Of a stretch of DNA of 64,000 bases, positions 32,388-40,854 are shown piece by piece. The notes below the pieces were generated by a model. That model was given only the letters and a program-made list of their open reading frames with translations. It searched no databases and was not told where the DNA came from. The stretch lies in NCBI GenBank assembly GCA_025355465.1, contig JANXZO010000002.1:32011-96010 (forward strand). Reading direction: 5' to 3'. A program made the position numbers and the translations under genes. Numbering within the stretch: position 1 is the first letter of the stretch; every line of letters starts with the position of its first letter. The DNA comes from Bacteroidales bacterium (GTDB lineage Bacteria > Bacteroidota > Bacteroidia > Bacteroidales > FEN-979).

Positions 32388-33169
32388 AAGGGACAAGTCA
32401 GGAAATCACAAATCTCAGTGAGAGAATCAGAACACACCAATTTGGTCCCATCCTGTGATATTTTTAGATCGCCTCCTCTTTTCATCTTTTGAACCCCGTT
32501 ATCAAAATAGATACGTGAAGGTAAATTACTGGAACTGACCACAGGTGTTAAATTAATTCCTGTTGTCGTCACGAGGTAAGAGAGGTACCTTGTAGTGAAC
32601 CCGTGTTTGCGAACGACAACCCATACATCGCTGTTATTCCTGTGTCTGATACCGGTCAGTTGATCTACAGCGCTGTCACCGGTGGGGATGGAAATATTTT
32701 TCATACCCGCAACCACTGCGCCCGATCCTCCATTTAACGTCATATCGATAACGGAGTAGTGCAATCCCGTTATTGTAAAGGGCAGGGTCGAGGAATTTGG
32801 TTCACCCACAGTAAATAAATAGTACCGGGAAGGATTGCCTATATTTTGTACACAAAAAACGGGTTGTTGACATTTATTCCCTCCAAGAAGGCCATTATCA
32901 TTCTGCATCCACCAATTATTTATATCAAAGACTTCTCTTCCATTGGAACAAAAGAGAAAGTTACCTGATGAATCTGAGACGGTTATGGATGTTCCATCGG
33001 GCGCCATATTCATATAACTTCCTGAAAGAGCAACCGGATTTCCCAGGTTAAAGGTCATTGCAGCCCCCCATCCAAAATACCAGTTTTTCCATTCGCCCTG
33101 AGGCAAACAAAGGAGAGGTAAATTCAGAAAAAATAAAAATATCAATCGATTGAATACAATTTTAGGCAT
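32384..33169 (-). pseudogene. Surface protein N-terminal fragment truncated by the IS
   Basis: A signal peptide (about residues 1-20 from ATG 33169) is followed by WYFGWGAAMTFNLGNPVAL, SSGNFLFCSNGREVFD and RYYLFTVGEPN, as in the N-terminal part of long Bacteroidota surface proteins that usually end in a T9SS sorting or gliding-motility-type domain. The reading frame runs into the end of the IS1634-type element, whose bases encode the last six or so residues. The missing C-terminal part is not found on the other side of the IS. Confidence 0.75.
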
Positions 33170-33208
33170 CACTAAAAGCAATGTTTGCTATTCGTTGAAT
33201 TGACGTAA

Positions 33209-33577
33209 TCATAAGCTGCATGAGCTAACTCTCTTTCCAATTTTAACCGCACGAATTCTTCCCGAATCGATTTCTTCTCGGACGGTTTCTGGAGAGACCT
33301 TGAGAATTTGGGAGACCTCATCAACGTTCAGATACGGATTCTCTTCACTAACCACCATTGTTTCTCGTTCTGCCTTCAACCTATACATTTCTCTTAGAAT
33401 TGCCTCTGTTTGGCTGATAAGAACATTAATTTCAACTAAGCCACTATCCCCTTCCTGTCGCTTTGAAAAGGCACCTATTGATTTTTTTGTTGCGTCATAT
33501 AATTGTTTGCCCGTATCCTTTAAGGGAAAACCAAAGGATGACAAATCGAAAAGGGTGATTTCGTCATTTTTACTCAT
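33209..33577 (-). CDS. Excisionase-type helix-turn-helix protein
   Basis: About 122 residues from ATG 33577 (MSKNDEITLFDLSSFG). The C-terminal part is a winged HTH of the excisionase/MerR-like type: NPYLNVDEVSQILKVSPETVREEIDSGRIRAVKIGKR. The final residues after IGKR are atypical, so the end may be damaged. Such proteins regulate mobile elements or act as Xis; here it lies next to a tRNA gene and a decayed IS, without an integrase. Confidence 0.72.
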   Translation of the reverse strand: MSKNDEITLFDLSSFGFPLKDTGKQLYDATKKSIGAFSKRQEGDSGLVEINVLISQTEAILREMYRLKAERETMVVSEENPYLNVDEVSQILKVSPETVREEIDSGRIRAVKIGKRVSSCSL

Positions 33578-33670
33578 ATCGAAAAGATTTGAAGTAAAAG
33601 TAAAAAAAAGAACGTCAGACTGACGAAATGATTGAAAGGTTGGTGCTATAAAGGTGCTATAATAAAAAAA

Positions 33671-33706
33671 GGAAAGCGTCAAACTTGTTATCGTTCAACG
33701 CTTTCC
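33671..33706 (-). terminator. Terminator of tRNA-Phe
   Basis: On the minus strand a nine-base-pair stem, GGAAAGCGT (33706-33698) with ACGCTTTCC (33679-33671), is followed by TTTTTTT. It lies 14 bases after the tRNA. Confidence 0.8.
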
Positions 33707-33719
33707 ATTTCTGTTTCTG

Positions 33720-33792
<73 letters not shown>

Positions 33793-33819
33793 AGACCCCC
33801 CAATTTTACATCGGGACGG

Positions 33820-33850
33820 CAAAAGTACAAAGAATTTTCAAAAAACCAAT
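33820..33850 (-). promoter_or_regulatory. Promoter of tRNA-Phe (ATTG / TACTTTTG)
   Basis: On the minus strand, ATTG (33850-33847), 19 bases, TACTTTTG (33827-33820), 28 bases before the tRNA 5' end. It is consistent with the Bacteroidota consensus. Confidence 0.65.
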
Positions 33851-33907
33851 AACTTTGTGACAATTTAAAATTACCCGGGACTTCGCCCTATCAGTGGGTT
33901 CAACCGG

Positions 33908-34666
33908 ATGTCAAAAATCGTAAATGGTTCTATGGATCTTGTTCTTGATTTCGGCAACACCAACAAGAAGCTGGCAGTTTTTAAAAACAACCGGCTTCTC
34001 GCCTTGGCACAGTACCCGGGTATCAACCTTACCATCGTAAGGGATTTTGCAGCCCGGCATCCCGGCATTAAAAATTGCATCCTTTCATCGGTCATCCTGC
34101 ATCCTGAATCAGTGAGCCGTTACCTCAGGAAACACTTCAATGTGCTCGAGTTCACTGAAAACACTCCGCTGCCATTAAAAAACCGTTACCGTTCAATATC
34201 CACCCTGGGAAAAGACCGGCTGGCTGCCGGAGTGGGCGGCGCACTGAAATTTCCGGGCGAGCATGTGCTTGTCATAAACGCAGGAACCTGCATCACTTAC
34301 GATTTTGTAAATTCAGACAGGGAATACCTGGGAGGGGCCATCTCTCCGGGTATCACGATGCGGCTTCAGGCGCTGCATACTTTTACGGAAAAATTGCCGT
34401 TAATTCCATTCAGGGCTGCAACCATCCTTACCGGGAGAGACACGGAAGAATCGATCCTTTCCGGGGTGCTTACAGGAACTATTGCTGAAATTGAGGGTGT
34501 TATATCAAGGTATATCGGCAAATATCCCGGCGTGAAGATCATTCTGAGCGGGGGCGATCAGAAATATTTTGATAAGCGGCTAAATATTAGCATCTTTGCA
34601 GTCCCGAATATCGTCATCCTCGGATTACACCAAATTCTTGATTTTAATGCTCATAACTCCCAATAG
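33908..34666 (+). CDS. coaX: Type III pantothenate kinase
   Basis: 252 residues from ATG 33908, or 244 from ATG 33932, which starts right at the conserved MDLVLDFGNTN. The ASKHA-fold ATP site DFGNTN, then GKDRLAAGVGG, NAGTCITYDF and GGAISPG are all present. It phosphorylates pantothenate, the first step of CoA synthesis. It starts the run coaX - outer-membrane protein - lptC - PPIase, with a TAACTTTG element at 33850-33857. Confidence 0.95.
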   Translation: MSKIVNGSMDLVLDFGNTNKKLAVFKNNRLLALAQYPGINLTIVRDFAARHPGIKNCILSSVILHPESVSRYLRKHFNVLEFTENTPLPLKNRYRSISTLGKDRLAAGVGGALKFPGEHVLVINAGTCITYDFVNSDREYLGGAISPGITMRLQALHTFTEKLPLIPFRAATILTGRDTEESILSGVLTGTIAEIEGVISRYIGKYPGVKIILSGGDQKYFDKRLNISIFAVPNIVILGLHQILDFNAHNSQ

Positions 34667-35933
34667 ACTGAGACTCTCCCTTTCACTTGTGTTGATGGTG
34701 CTCGTCTTTACCGTGTCGGCGCAAATCAGGATTGCCTCTCCCTATTCACGTTTTGGCCTTGGCGACCTCGCAGAAAACAACAATGCGTGGAATTTCTCCA
34801 TGGGGCAAACCAGTATCGGGATGCGCAGCCCTTATCATATAAATTACGGCAATCCGGCATCTTATATCGCATTCGACTCCACGGCCTTTTTATTTGAAGG
34901 AGGATTTAACGGGGAGTTTGTAACGCTTTCATCCAACTTTCAAACGGTCAATCGTAACTATGCCTCCCTGGGCTACCTCCTGTTCGGCGTACCGGTAACC
35001 AAATGGTGGCGATCCAGTCTGGGTCTCGTTCCATACAGCGATGTCGGCTACAGTGTTGCCAACTACGAACAATATCCCAATACCGGCAGTGTGCTCAGGT
35101 TATATCAGGGTTCGGGTGGTATTAACCGGTTTTATTGGGGAAATGCCTTCAGGATCATAAAAAACCTTTCGATCGGTTTCAACATGTCCTACCTCTTTGG
35201 AAGTATGATCAGGGAAGCGACGGTCTATTTTCCCGATTCAGCCTACGCCATGAACTTTGCGGTAGCAAACAGGATAATGGTGAATGCACTGTATTTCAAT
35301 TTCGGACTCCAATACCGGCTACGGTTGAAAAACAACACCTTTCTCAACTTGGGTGCCATCTTTTCAAATACCACTAATATGTCGGCAAAAACCAATCTGC
35401 TGGCTTATACCTTTCTTATGGGAGGGAACGGGGTAGAATATCCTAAAGATACACTTGCAACGGCTACCGGAGAGAAAGGGATCATTGTGATCCCGATGAT
35501 CCTCGGAGGGGGCATCTCTTTCGAAAAACCCGAAAAATTTATCGTAGGTGTTGATTATCGCTGGCAAAACTGGTCCAAATTCAGGGTTTACGATCAAAGC
35601 GATTCACTGGTTGATTCCTGGCAGATAAGTGCCGGCGGCGAGATCACCCCGAATGCCGATAATTACACCAACTACCTTGCCCGTATTCGTTACCGCCTCG
35701 GGTTCACCTATGAAAAGACATACCTTCAGCTTCGCGGTAAAAATCTAAGCTCCTACTCTGTCTCCGCTGGGTTCGGATTGCCACTCCGGGGTGTGAAGAC
35801 CCTGCTGAACCTGGGTGTTCAGGTCGGCATGCGCGGCACTACCGAACAGAACCTGATCAAGGAGAGTTATTTCAGGATTGTGGTAGGGTTCACGATTTAT
35901 GAGCGATGGTTTGTAAAACGAAAGTATTTTTAA
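34647..35933 (+). CDS. Outer-membrane beta-barrel protein
   Basis: About 428 residues from ATG 34647, overlapping coaX by 20 bases. A signal peptide ends at VSAQ. The mature part starts RIASPYSRFGLGDLAENN, a pattern shared by Bacteroidota outer-membrane proteins at this locus, and then alternates aromatic and polar residues as in a porin-like barrel, ending with an aromatic-rich strand (ERWFVKRKYF). No substrate can be inferred. Confidence 0.82.
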   Translation: MLITPNRLRLSLSLVLMVLVFTVSAQIRIASPYSRFGLGDLAENNNAWNFSMGQTSIGMRSPYHINYGNPASYIAFDSTAFLFEGGFNGEFVTLSSNFQTVNRNYASLGYLLFGVPVTKWWRSSLGLVPYSDVGYSVANYEQYPNTGSVLRLYQGSGGINRFYWGNAFRIIKNLSIGFNMSYLFGSMIREATVYFPDSAYAMNFAVANRIMVNALYFNFGLQYRLRLKNNTFLNLGAIFSNTTNMSAKTNLLAYTFLMGGNGVEYPKDTLATATGEKGIIVIPMILGGGISFEKPEKFIVGVDYRWQNWSKFRVYDQSDSLVDSWQISAGGEITPNADNYTNYLARIRYRLGFTYEKTYLQLRGKNLSSYSVSAGFGLPLRGVKTLLNLGVQVGMRGTTEQNLIKESYFRIVVGFTIYERWFVKRKYF

Positions 35934-36496
35934 TTTTGAAAAATCTTGGTTCCTGGCTTATTGTCCCACTCCTGATTCCCCTCCTCATTTTCTATGCCTG
36001 TAATAAAAAAACCGAGGTCGTGGAAACCATCGATATCCAGGAGAATGAGCCAGCTATGTCAGCCCGCAACATCGAGGTGCTTTTCAGTGATTCCGGCCGC
36101 ATTGAAGCACGCCTCACAAGCCCATTACTGAACCGTTATGTAGGGGAGAACCCCTACCTCGAATTCCCGAAAGGCTTTAAAATATTCCTTTTCGACTCCA
36201 TACGGCGTCCCTCCTCAACCATCTCCGGCAACCGGGGTATGCGCCGTGAATTTGCCCGCACCATGGAAGCCTGGGGGAATGTGATCGTGCGGAACGAATT
36301 GAAGAAGGAACAACTTAATACCGAACACCTTATCTGGGATGAAAACAAGCACATGATCTGGAGCGATGTACGGGTAAAGATCACCACGGCCGATAAGGTC
36401 CTATATGGCGACGGGATGTATTCGAACGAGGCTTTTACCGAATATACCATAAAAAATCCTACCGGGCAAATGACCGTCAAGAAGGACTCCATTTAA
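35906..36496 (+). CDS. lptC: LPS export ABC transporter periplasmic protein LptC
   Basis: A 196-residue protein with an N-terminal lipoprotein-like or anchor segment (LLIPLLIFYAC) and an LptC/OstA jellyroll: a run of short strands with ARNIEVLFSDSGRIEARL, YLEFPKGFKIFLFD, NTEHLIWDE and TADKVLYGDGMYSN. It forms the periplasmic bridge for lipopolysaccharide. It overlaps the barrel gene by 28 bases. Confidence 0.88.
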   Translation: MVCKTKVFLILKNLGSWLIVPLLIPLLIFYACNKKTEVVETIDIQENEPAMSARNIEVLFSDSGRIEARLTSPLLNRYVGENPYLEFPKGFKIFLFDSIRRPSSTISGNRGMRREFARTMEAWGNVIVRNELKKEQLNTEHLIWDENKHMIWSDVRVKITTADKVLYGDGMYSNEAFTEYTIKNPTGQMTVKKDSI

Positions 36497-36512
36497 GGTA
36501 TTGGATTAAGGC

Positions 36513-36543
36513 TTTGCAGTTTCGGTATTTATCTGTACTTTTG
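36513..36543 (+). promoter_or_regulatory. Promoter of the peptidylprolyl isomerase gene
   Basis: TTTG at 36513-36516, 19 bases, TACTTTTG at 36536-36543; the ATG follows at 36570. A full consensus match, so the PPIase need not depend on the coaX operon. Confidence 0.8.
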
Positions 36544-36569
36544 CACCCTATTTCAAAAAATATAGAAGC

Positions 36570-38687
36570 ATGGCGATTATCGGAAAAATCAGAAAACACT
36601 CAGGATTAGCTGTAGTAATTATTGGCGTTGCAATTGCAGCCTTCGTCATTGGAGATTTCGGCAAAAAAAAGGCCAGGGGTACGAACGACATCGGTTCCGT
36701 GAACGGAGAGAACATCCCGTATGTTGAATACAATGCCAAGGTTGATCAGATGCTTGAAGCCCAGAAAGAGAATTCGGGTAAGGATAAAATTACCGATCAG
36801 GAGACTTACCAGATTCGTCAGCAGACATGGAATACTGCTGTAAAAGAGATACTTATGGGCAACGAATATGCAGAAGTCGGAATCGCAGTTACCCCCGAAG
36901 AGCTTTTCGACCAGGTTCAGGGTAAACAACCGCATAAATTTATCCTCCAGTATTTCAAAGATCCGAAAACAGGTCAGTATGACCCTGCCATGGTACTCAA
37001 CTACCTGAAAAATCTTGATAAAATGGAGCCGAAAGCAAGAGAACAATGGCTGCGTTTTGAAAAAGCAATCAAAGACGATCGCCTGGAAACAAAGTTCACC
37101 AACCTTGTCACAAAAGGATATTACGTACCCAAGGCATTCCTTAAGAAAGAGTTTGCCCTGCAGACAAAATCACTTAAAGTCCGCTTTGTCGCCCCTGCTG
37201 CACTTGCAATTCCCGACAGTACGATTAAACTCACCGATGCCGACTACCAGAAGTTCTACGATAAAAACAAAGCTTACTTTTACCAGGACGAGCCATTCCG
37301 TGACCTGGATTTTGTGGTTTTTGAGGTTAAACCTTCCAATATTGACCGTAGGAAAACAGCAGAAGATATAGCTCAGCTGTATAAGGATTTCCAGACAAGT
37401 TCCGACGCTATCATTTTCGTCAATGCCAATTCCGACAGTAAAATTGATACTGCCTTCGTTAAGAAGGGAACTCTTTCAGGACGGCTTGACTCGCTCATGT
37501 TCAGTGCCAAAGCCGAAAAATTTGTTGCCCCGTTCGAATTCAACAACACCTGGTACATGGGCAAGTTGCTTGACACCCAGGAACGTCCTGATTCAATGAA
37601 TGGTTCACAGATTCTTATCGCCTTTGCCGGCACCGGAAATGAAGCCATTAAACGGACCAAAGAACAGGCCAGAGCCAAAGCCGACAGTATTGTTAACGTA
37701 CTCAAGAAAAACGCCATCAAATTTGCTGAAATTGCCCGCGCAACCTCTGATTATCCGACTGTAAAGGATGATGGCGGCGAACTGAAATGGTTTACCGACG
37801 GGAATGCGAATTACGCACCTTTCTTCAATACCGGCATCACCATGAAGCCCAAAGAGGTAAAAATTGTTGAAACCCGTATCGGCTACGCCATTTTTCTGAT
37901 GACGGAAAAAACCAAACCGGTTAAAAAAGTAAAAGCCGCTGTGCTCGCCCGCAATATTGAACCCAGCAATCAGACCTTCCAGGATACCTATATGAAGGCA
38001 AGTTCATTTGCCGGACAGAATAAAACACCCGATGCTTTTGAAAAATCAGCTGCTTCCCAGGGTTTGCAAAAACGTAATTCTCCCAATGTAAAGGAGATGG
38101 ATAACTACCTTATGGGTCTTCCATCGGCCCGTGAGATGGTTCGCTGGGCTTTTGCCGAAACCACCAAAACAGGCGAAGTGAGCCCTGTTTTTGACCTCAC
38201 CGGAAAATATGCTGTAGCCGTCGTAAAAGGCGCTTCAAAAAAGGGTCAGCAGCCTGTTGAAGATATTAAGACTAGAATTGAACCTTCTGTCCGGAACATG
38301 AAAAAAACCGAACTGGTGGCCGAAAACATGGCCAAGGCTTTAGCCACAACAAAGGATATCAACGCACTTGCTGCTCAACTTTCAGCCAAAGTAGATACCA
38401 CGGTGGTTACATTTGCAGGTTTTAGCCGTTCGGCAATCGGCCGCGAGAATGAGATTATTGGTACACTTTTCAACCTGCCCAAGGGTCAGCTGACCGGACC
38501 GCTTACCGGGAATTTCGGAGCCTATTTTGTGATTGTGGATGATGTGACCGAAGCCCCTACAAAAGAGGACTTCTCCTACGAGCAGATGCAGAGCAAACAG
38601 CAATTTGACCAGCGTGTGGCAAGTTTCATGTATCCTGCCCTCGAAAAATCAGCCAAGATCTCCGACAGCCGGGTAAAGTTCTACTAA
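36570..38687 (+). CDS. Periplasmic peptidylprolyl isomerase (PpiD/SurA type)
   Basis: 705 residues. One N-terminal membrane helix (about residues 12-30, LAVVIIGVAIAAFVIGDF), then a SurA-N-like helical domain and a parvulin rotamase domain with the conserved ARATSDYPTVKDDGGELKWF and FFNTGITMKPKEV. It folds or escorts outer-membrane proteins in the periplasm. It is the usual last gene of the coaX - lptC locus in Bacteroidales. Confidence 0.92.
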   Translation: MAIIGKIRKHSGLAVVIIGVAIAAFVIGDFGKKKARGTNDIGSVNGENIPYVEYNAKVDQMLEAQKENSGKDKITDQETYQIRQQTWNTAVKEILMGNEYAEVGIAVTPEELFDQVQGKQPHKFILQYFKDPKTGQYDPAMVLNYLKNLDKMEPKAREQWLRFEKAIKDDRLETKFTNLVTKGYYVPKAFLKKEFALQTKSLKVRFVAPAALAIPDSTIKLTDADYQKFYDKNKAYFYQDEPFRDLDFVVFEVKPSNIDRRKTAEDIAQLYKDFQTSSDAIIFVNANSDSKIDTAFVKKGTLSGRLDSLMFSAKAEKFVAPFEFNNTWYMGKLLDTQERPDSMNGSQILIAFAGTGNEAIKRTKEQARAKADSIVNVLKKNAIKFAEIARATSDYPTVKDDGGELKWFTDGNANYAPFFNTGITMKPKEVKIVETRIGYAIFLMTEKTKPVKKVKAAVLARNIEPSNQTFQDTYMKASSFAGQNKTPDAFEKSAASQGLQKRNSPNVKEMDNYLMGLPSAREMVRWAFAETTKTGEVSPVFDLTGKYAVAVVKGASKKGQQPVEDIKTRIEPSVRNMKKTELVAENMAKALATTKDINALAAQLSAKVDTTVVTFAGFSRSAIGRENEIIGTLFNLPKGQLTGPLTGNFGAYFVIVDDVTEAPTKEDFSYEQMQSKQQFDQRVASFMYPALEKSAKISDSRVKFY

Positions 38688-38691
38688 ACTC

Positions 38692-39261
38692 CTAGTGCTG
38701 GATGACCAGCTTCAGGCTACAAGCACCTGCGGCTCCGGCCACTTTGAGTATATAAACTCCCGGACTCCAGCTGCCCACGTCGATCCGTAAACTGTTTTCG
38801 TCTATCTCCTTGCAGGTCCAGATGATCTCACTCAGGTAATTCAGTGCCTCGACCGATGTTATCTTTCGCTTCCCGGTAACGTTTACATATTGGTTGGCCG
38901 GATTTGGGAAAAGTTCGATACCTGAAGCAGCTAATTCGCTGATTCCCTCAACCAGCACAAGAAGCGTATCGCTGGAGGGTTCACAAAGCACAGTGTTGGT
39001 TGATGCATCCTCAAAAACTGCGGTTATGTAATAGCGGTAAGTACATGTCCACCAATCCCACCAGTTTGGAAGGACCTCCGACCAGGTTGTACCGGTAACC
39101 GGCACCGGAGTTTTCAGGTAGTAAGGCGGGTAGCCGCTTGTATCGGTGCGGTAAATGTTGTAACCAACAAGCACACTGCTGTCAGACTCACTCTTCTTGC
39201 CGGCATTCACCAACGCAGTTGCACGAAGCAGGGCAACACCGGCAGAGCCCCCGGTTACCAC
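38692..39261 (-). CDS. Surface protein fragment 6: T9SS type A sorting domain
   Basis: 189 codons. A fibronectin-like repeat (VLVGYNIYRTDTSGYPPYY) is followed by the C-terminal sorting domain with ELFPNPANQYVNVTG and VGSWSPGVYILKVAG, the usual cargo signal for the type IX secretion system. Without a signal peptide this piece alone is not exported. Confidence 0.7.
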   Translation of the reverse strand: MVTGGSAGVALLRATALVNAGKKSESDSSVLVGYNIYRTDTSGYPPYYLKTPVPVTGTTWSEVLPNWWDWWTCTYRYYITAVFEDASTNTVLCEPSSDTLLVLVEGISELAASGIELFPNPANQYVNVTGKRKITSVEALNYLSEIIWTCKEIDENSLRIDVGSWSPGVYILKVAGAAGACSLKLVIQH

Positions 39262-39264
39262 GCT

Positions 39265-39495
39265 TTATTTTTCCCAGCTTGTTCCGTCCGAATACCAGCA
39301 AAGATCTTCATATGTATAGGGTCCGTCTTCGTCAGTTCCAAGATAATTGGACTGTTCCGTGAAGTTGTCCCATTTTACCATGGCATAGAACATCCCGGTG
39401 AATGGGATGTCTGGAACATTCACGGTAAGCCATCCATCTGCCGGTGGCGTGAAAGGAGCCCTTGAACCAATCAGCGTTTTTGCTCCGTCAAACAC
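39265..39495 (-). CDS. Surface protein fragment 5
   Basis: 76 codons between the TAG at 39534-39532 and the TAA at 39264-39262, same frame as its neighbours. The text (PADGWLTVNVPDIPFTG, YAMVKWDNFTEQ) reads as a beta-rich domain continuous with both sides. Confidence 0.55.
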   Translation of the reverse strand: MFDGAKTLIGSRAPFTPPADGWLTVNVPDIPFTGMFYAMVKWDNFTEQSNYLGTDEDGPYTYEDLCWYSDGTSWEK

Positions 39496-39534
39496 ATCTA
39501 TTTTTGGCTGGCCGGATCCCGCCCAAACGTTGGT

Positions 39535-40536
39535 CTAAAAATAGAGATCGAAGGATTGAAGCACTCCTTGCATGGAAGAGGCAACCGGGAATTCATTTCC
39601 AATCCATGCCACATAACCCGGATTGATGCACCAGCCGTTTTCGTTGATACCATCGTCGAAAATAAAATGCATGATCTGGGTCCCGCTGCAAGTTGGCGGA
39701 TTCCAGGTGATACTCACGGTTAATTGACTTACCGAATACTCATTATTTGTGGGAGGCTTGCAAATGCCGTACAAATGGATGTTGTCCACATACCAGTGGA
39801 GAATGTCGGCCGAATTCACCCCGGTCGCCCGGAAACTGATCTTGAATCCTTGTTGTTTGACGGCGTCAATACTGAGGTGGTTATTAATCCATTCCGCAGA
39901 GCCTGTGTTGCTGAGCTCAAGCAGGGTGTGCCAGGAGTTGATATACCAGATCTCGGCTAAGAGCTTCTCCTGACCGGTACCATTGCGATCAGCCAGTTTA
40001 TAGACAAAATCGAACCAGAGATGAGCGCAACTCCACGGGGAGGCATCAAACGCACGGCTTACCAGTGAATAGCTGTAATTGCTGCGGATAGGTTGCCAAG
40101 AGAAGTCAGCCACCGGGTTATCGCTCTTCAGTATCTGGCTGATATTCCAGTTTCCCTGGGCGGGGTCAAAGGTCCAACTGTTGAATGAAAAGTTACCCTG
40201 GTCCCACCCCTCTTCGAATGGCAGTGGTCCGCCGCATACAATATTGACCGTTTCGGGATTGGTGGGTAAGGATTCCTCAAACTGCCCCGGGAAACCATAG
40301 TAGCTCAGATCGTATTTGGCCGTAACTTCATAAATATAATGTCCGGGATCCAGACATTTATTGTAATAAATAAGCGAATCGGGATCCGGATTATAGTGAA
40401 GAAAAAGGTTGTTGCGGTAGATGTTGTATCCCATCAACCCGATTGGTGTGGCGCCGCCGGCAGTAACCGGTTTGCTCCATGCGAGATAAGCCGAACACTC
40501 TAACGGTTGAACGGTCAACGCCTGCGGGGCATACAC
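39535..40536 (-). CDS. Surface protein fragment 4: second choice-of-anchor J domain
   Basis: 333 codons ending at TAG 39534-39532. It contains a fibronectin-like repeat (LMGYNIYRNN) and a second choice-of-anchor J domain from PFEEGWDQGNFSFNSW to WYVDNIHLYG, then another linker. The frame continues beyond the stop as TNVWAGSGQPKIDVFDG. Confidence 0.65.
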   Translation of the reverse strand: MYAPQALTVQPLECSAYLAWSKPVTAGGATPIGLMGYNIYRNNLFLHYNPDPDSLIYYNKCLDPGHYIYEVTAKYDLSYYGFPGQFEESLPTNPETVNIVCGGPLPFEEGWDQGNFSFNSWTFDPAQGNWNISQILKSDNPVADFSWQPIRSNYSYSLVSRAFDASPWSCAHLWFDFVYKLADRNGTGQEKLLAEIWYINSWHTLLELSNTGSAEWINNHLSIDAVKQQGFKISFRATGVNSADILHWYVDNIHLYGICKPPTNNEYSVSQLTVSITWNPPTCSGTQIMHFIFDDGINENGWCINPGYVAWIGNEFPVASSMQGVLQSFDLYF

Positions 40537-40620
40537 GAAATGGCTGGTAAAATTACAGCAAATGGGGGCCGACAGTGCCCCATTGTATACGGCCTTGACA
40601 CAAAGCTGGTAGGTATGTCC

Positions 40621-40845
40621 TTACTGTACCTGGTCTGGAGGAAGGAGACAGGTCGTGTCGGGAGTGAATAACCCAAGGAGATTATCGATGAACACGTTAT
40701 ATCCGAGCAGACACTTTACTGAATCCTCCGAGGCGATTACACGGATGTTGTCAATATTCCAGTTGTTGATGCTGTAGGTGTCCTGACTGTTAATCTGAAA
40801 CCTGATTTTGAAGGTTTTATCTGTATAGGATGAGAGATCCAGCAT
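40621..40845 (-). CDS. Surface protein fragment 3: end of first choice-of-anchor J domain
   Basis: 74 codons between the TGA at 40854-40852 and the TAA at 40620-40618, in frame with both neighbours. MLDLSSYTDKTFKIRFQINS and NNWNIDNIRVIA finish the first choice-of-anchor domain; a fibronectin-like repeat starts at CLLGYNVFIDN and is cut at LLPPDQVQ. Confidence 0.6.
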   Translation of the reverse strand: MLDLSSYTDKTFKIRFQINSQDTYSINNWNIDNIRVIASEDSVKCLLGYNVFIDNLLGLFTPDTTCLLPPDQVQ

Positions 40846-40854
40846 TTTGGTTGT

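Larger units (their letters stand above)
30829..32402 (+). mobile_element. Degenerate IS1634-type insertion sequence
   Basis: A transposase of the IS1634 (IS4 superfamily) type in three pieces, with an internal promoter at 30829-30859. The right end is near 32402, where the frame of the interrupted surface-protein gene changes to unrelated sequence. I could not define matching terminal inverted repeats or a target duplication, so the left boundary is approximate. Confidence 0.6.
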
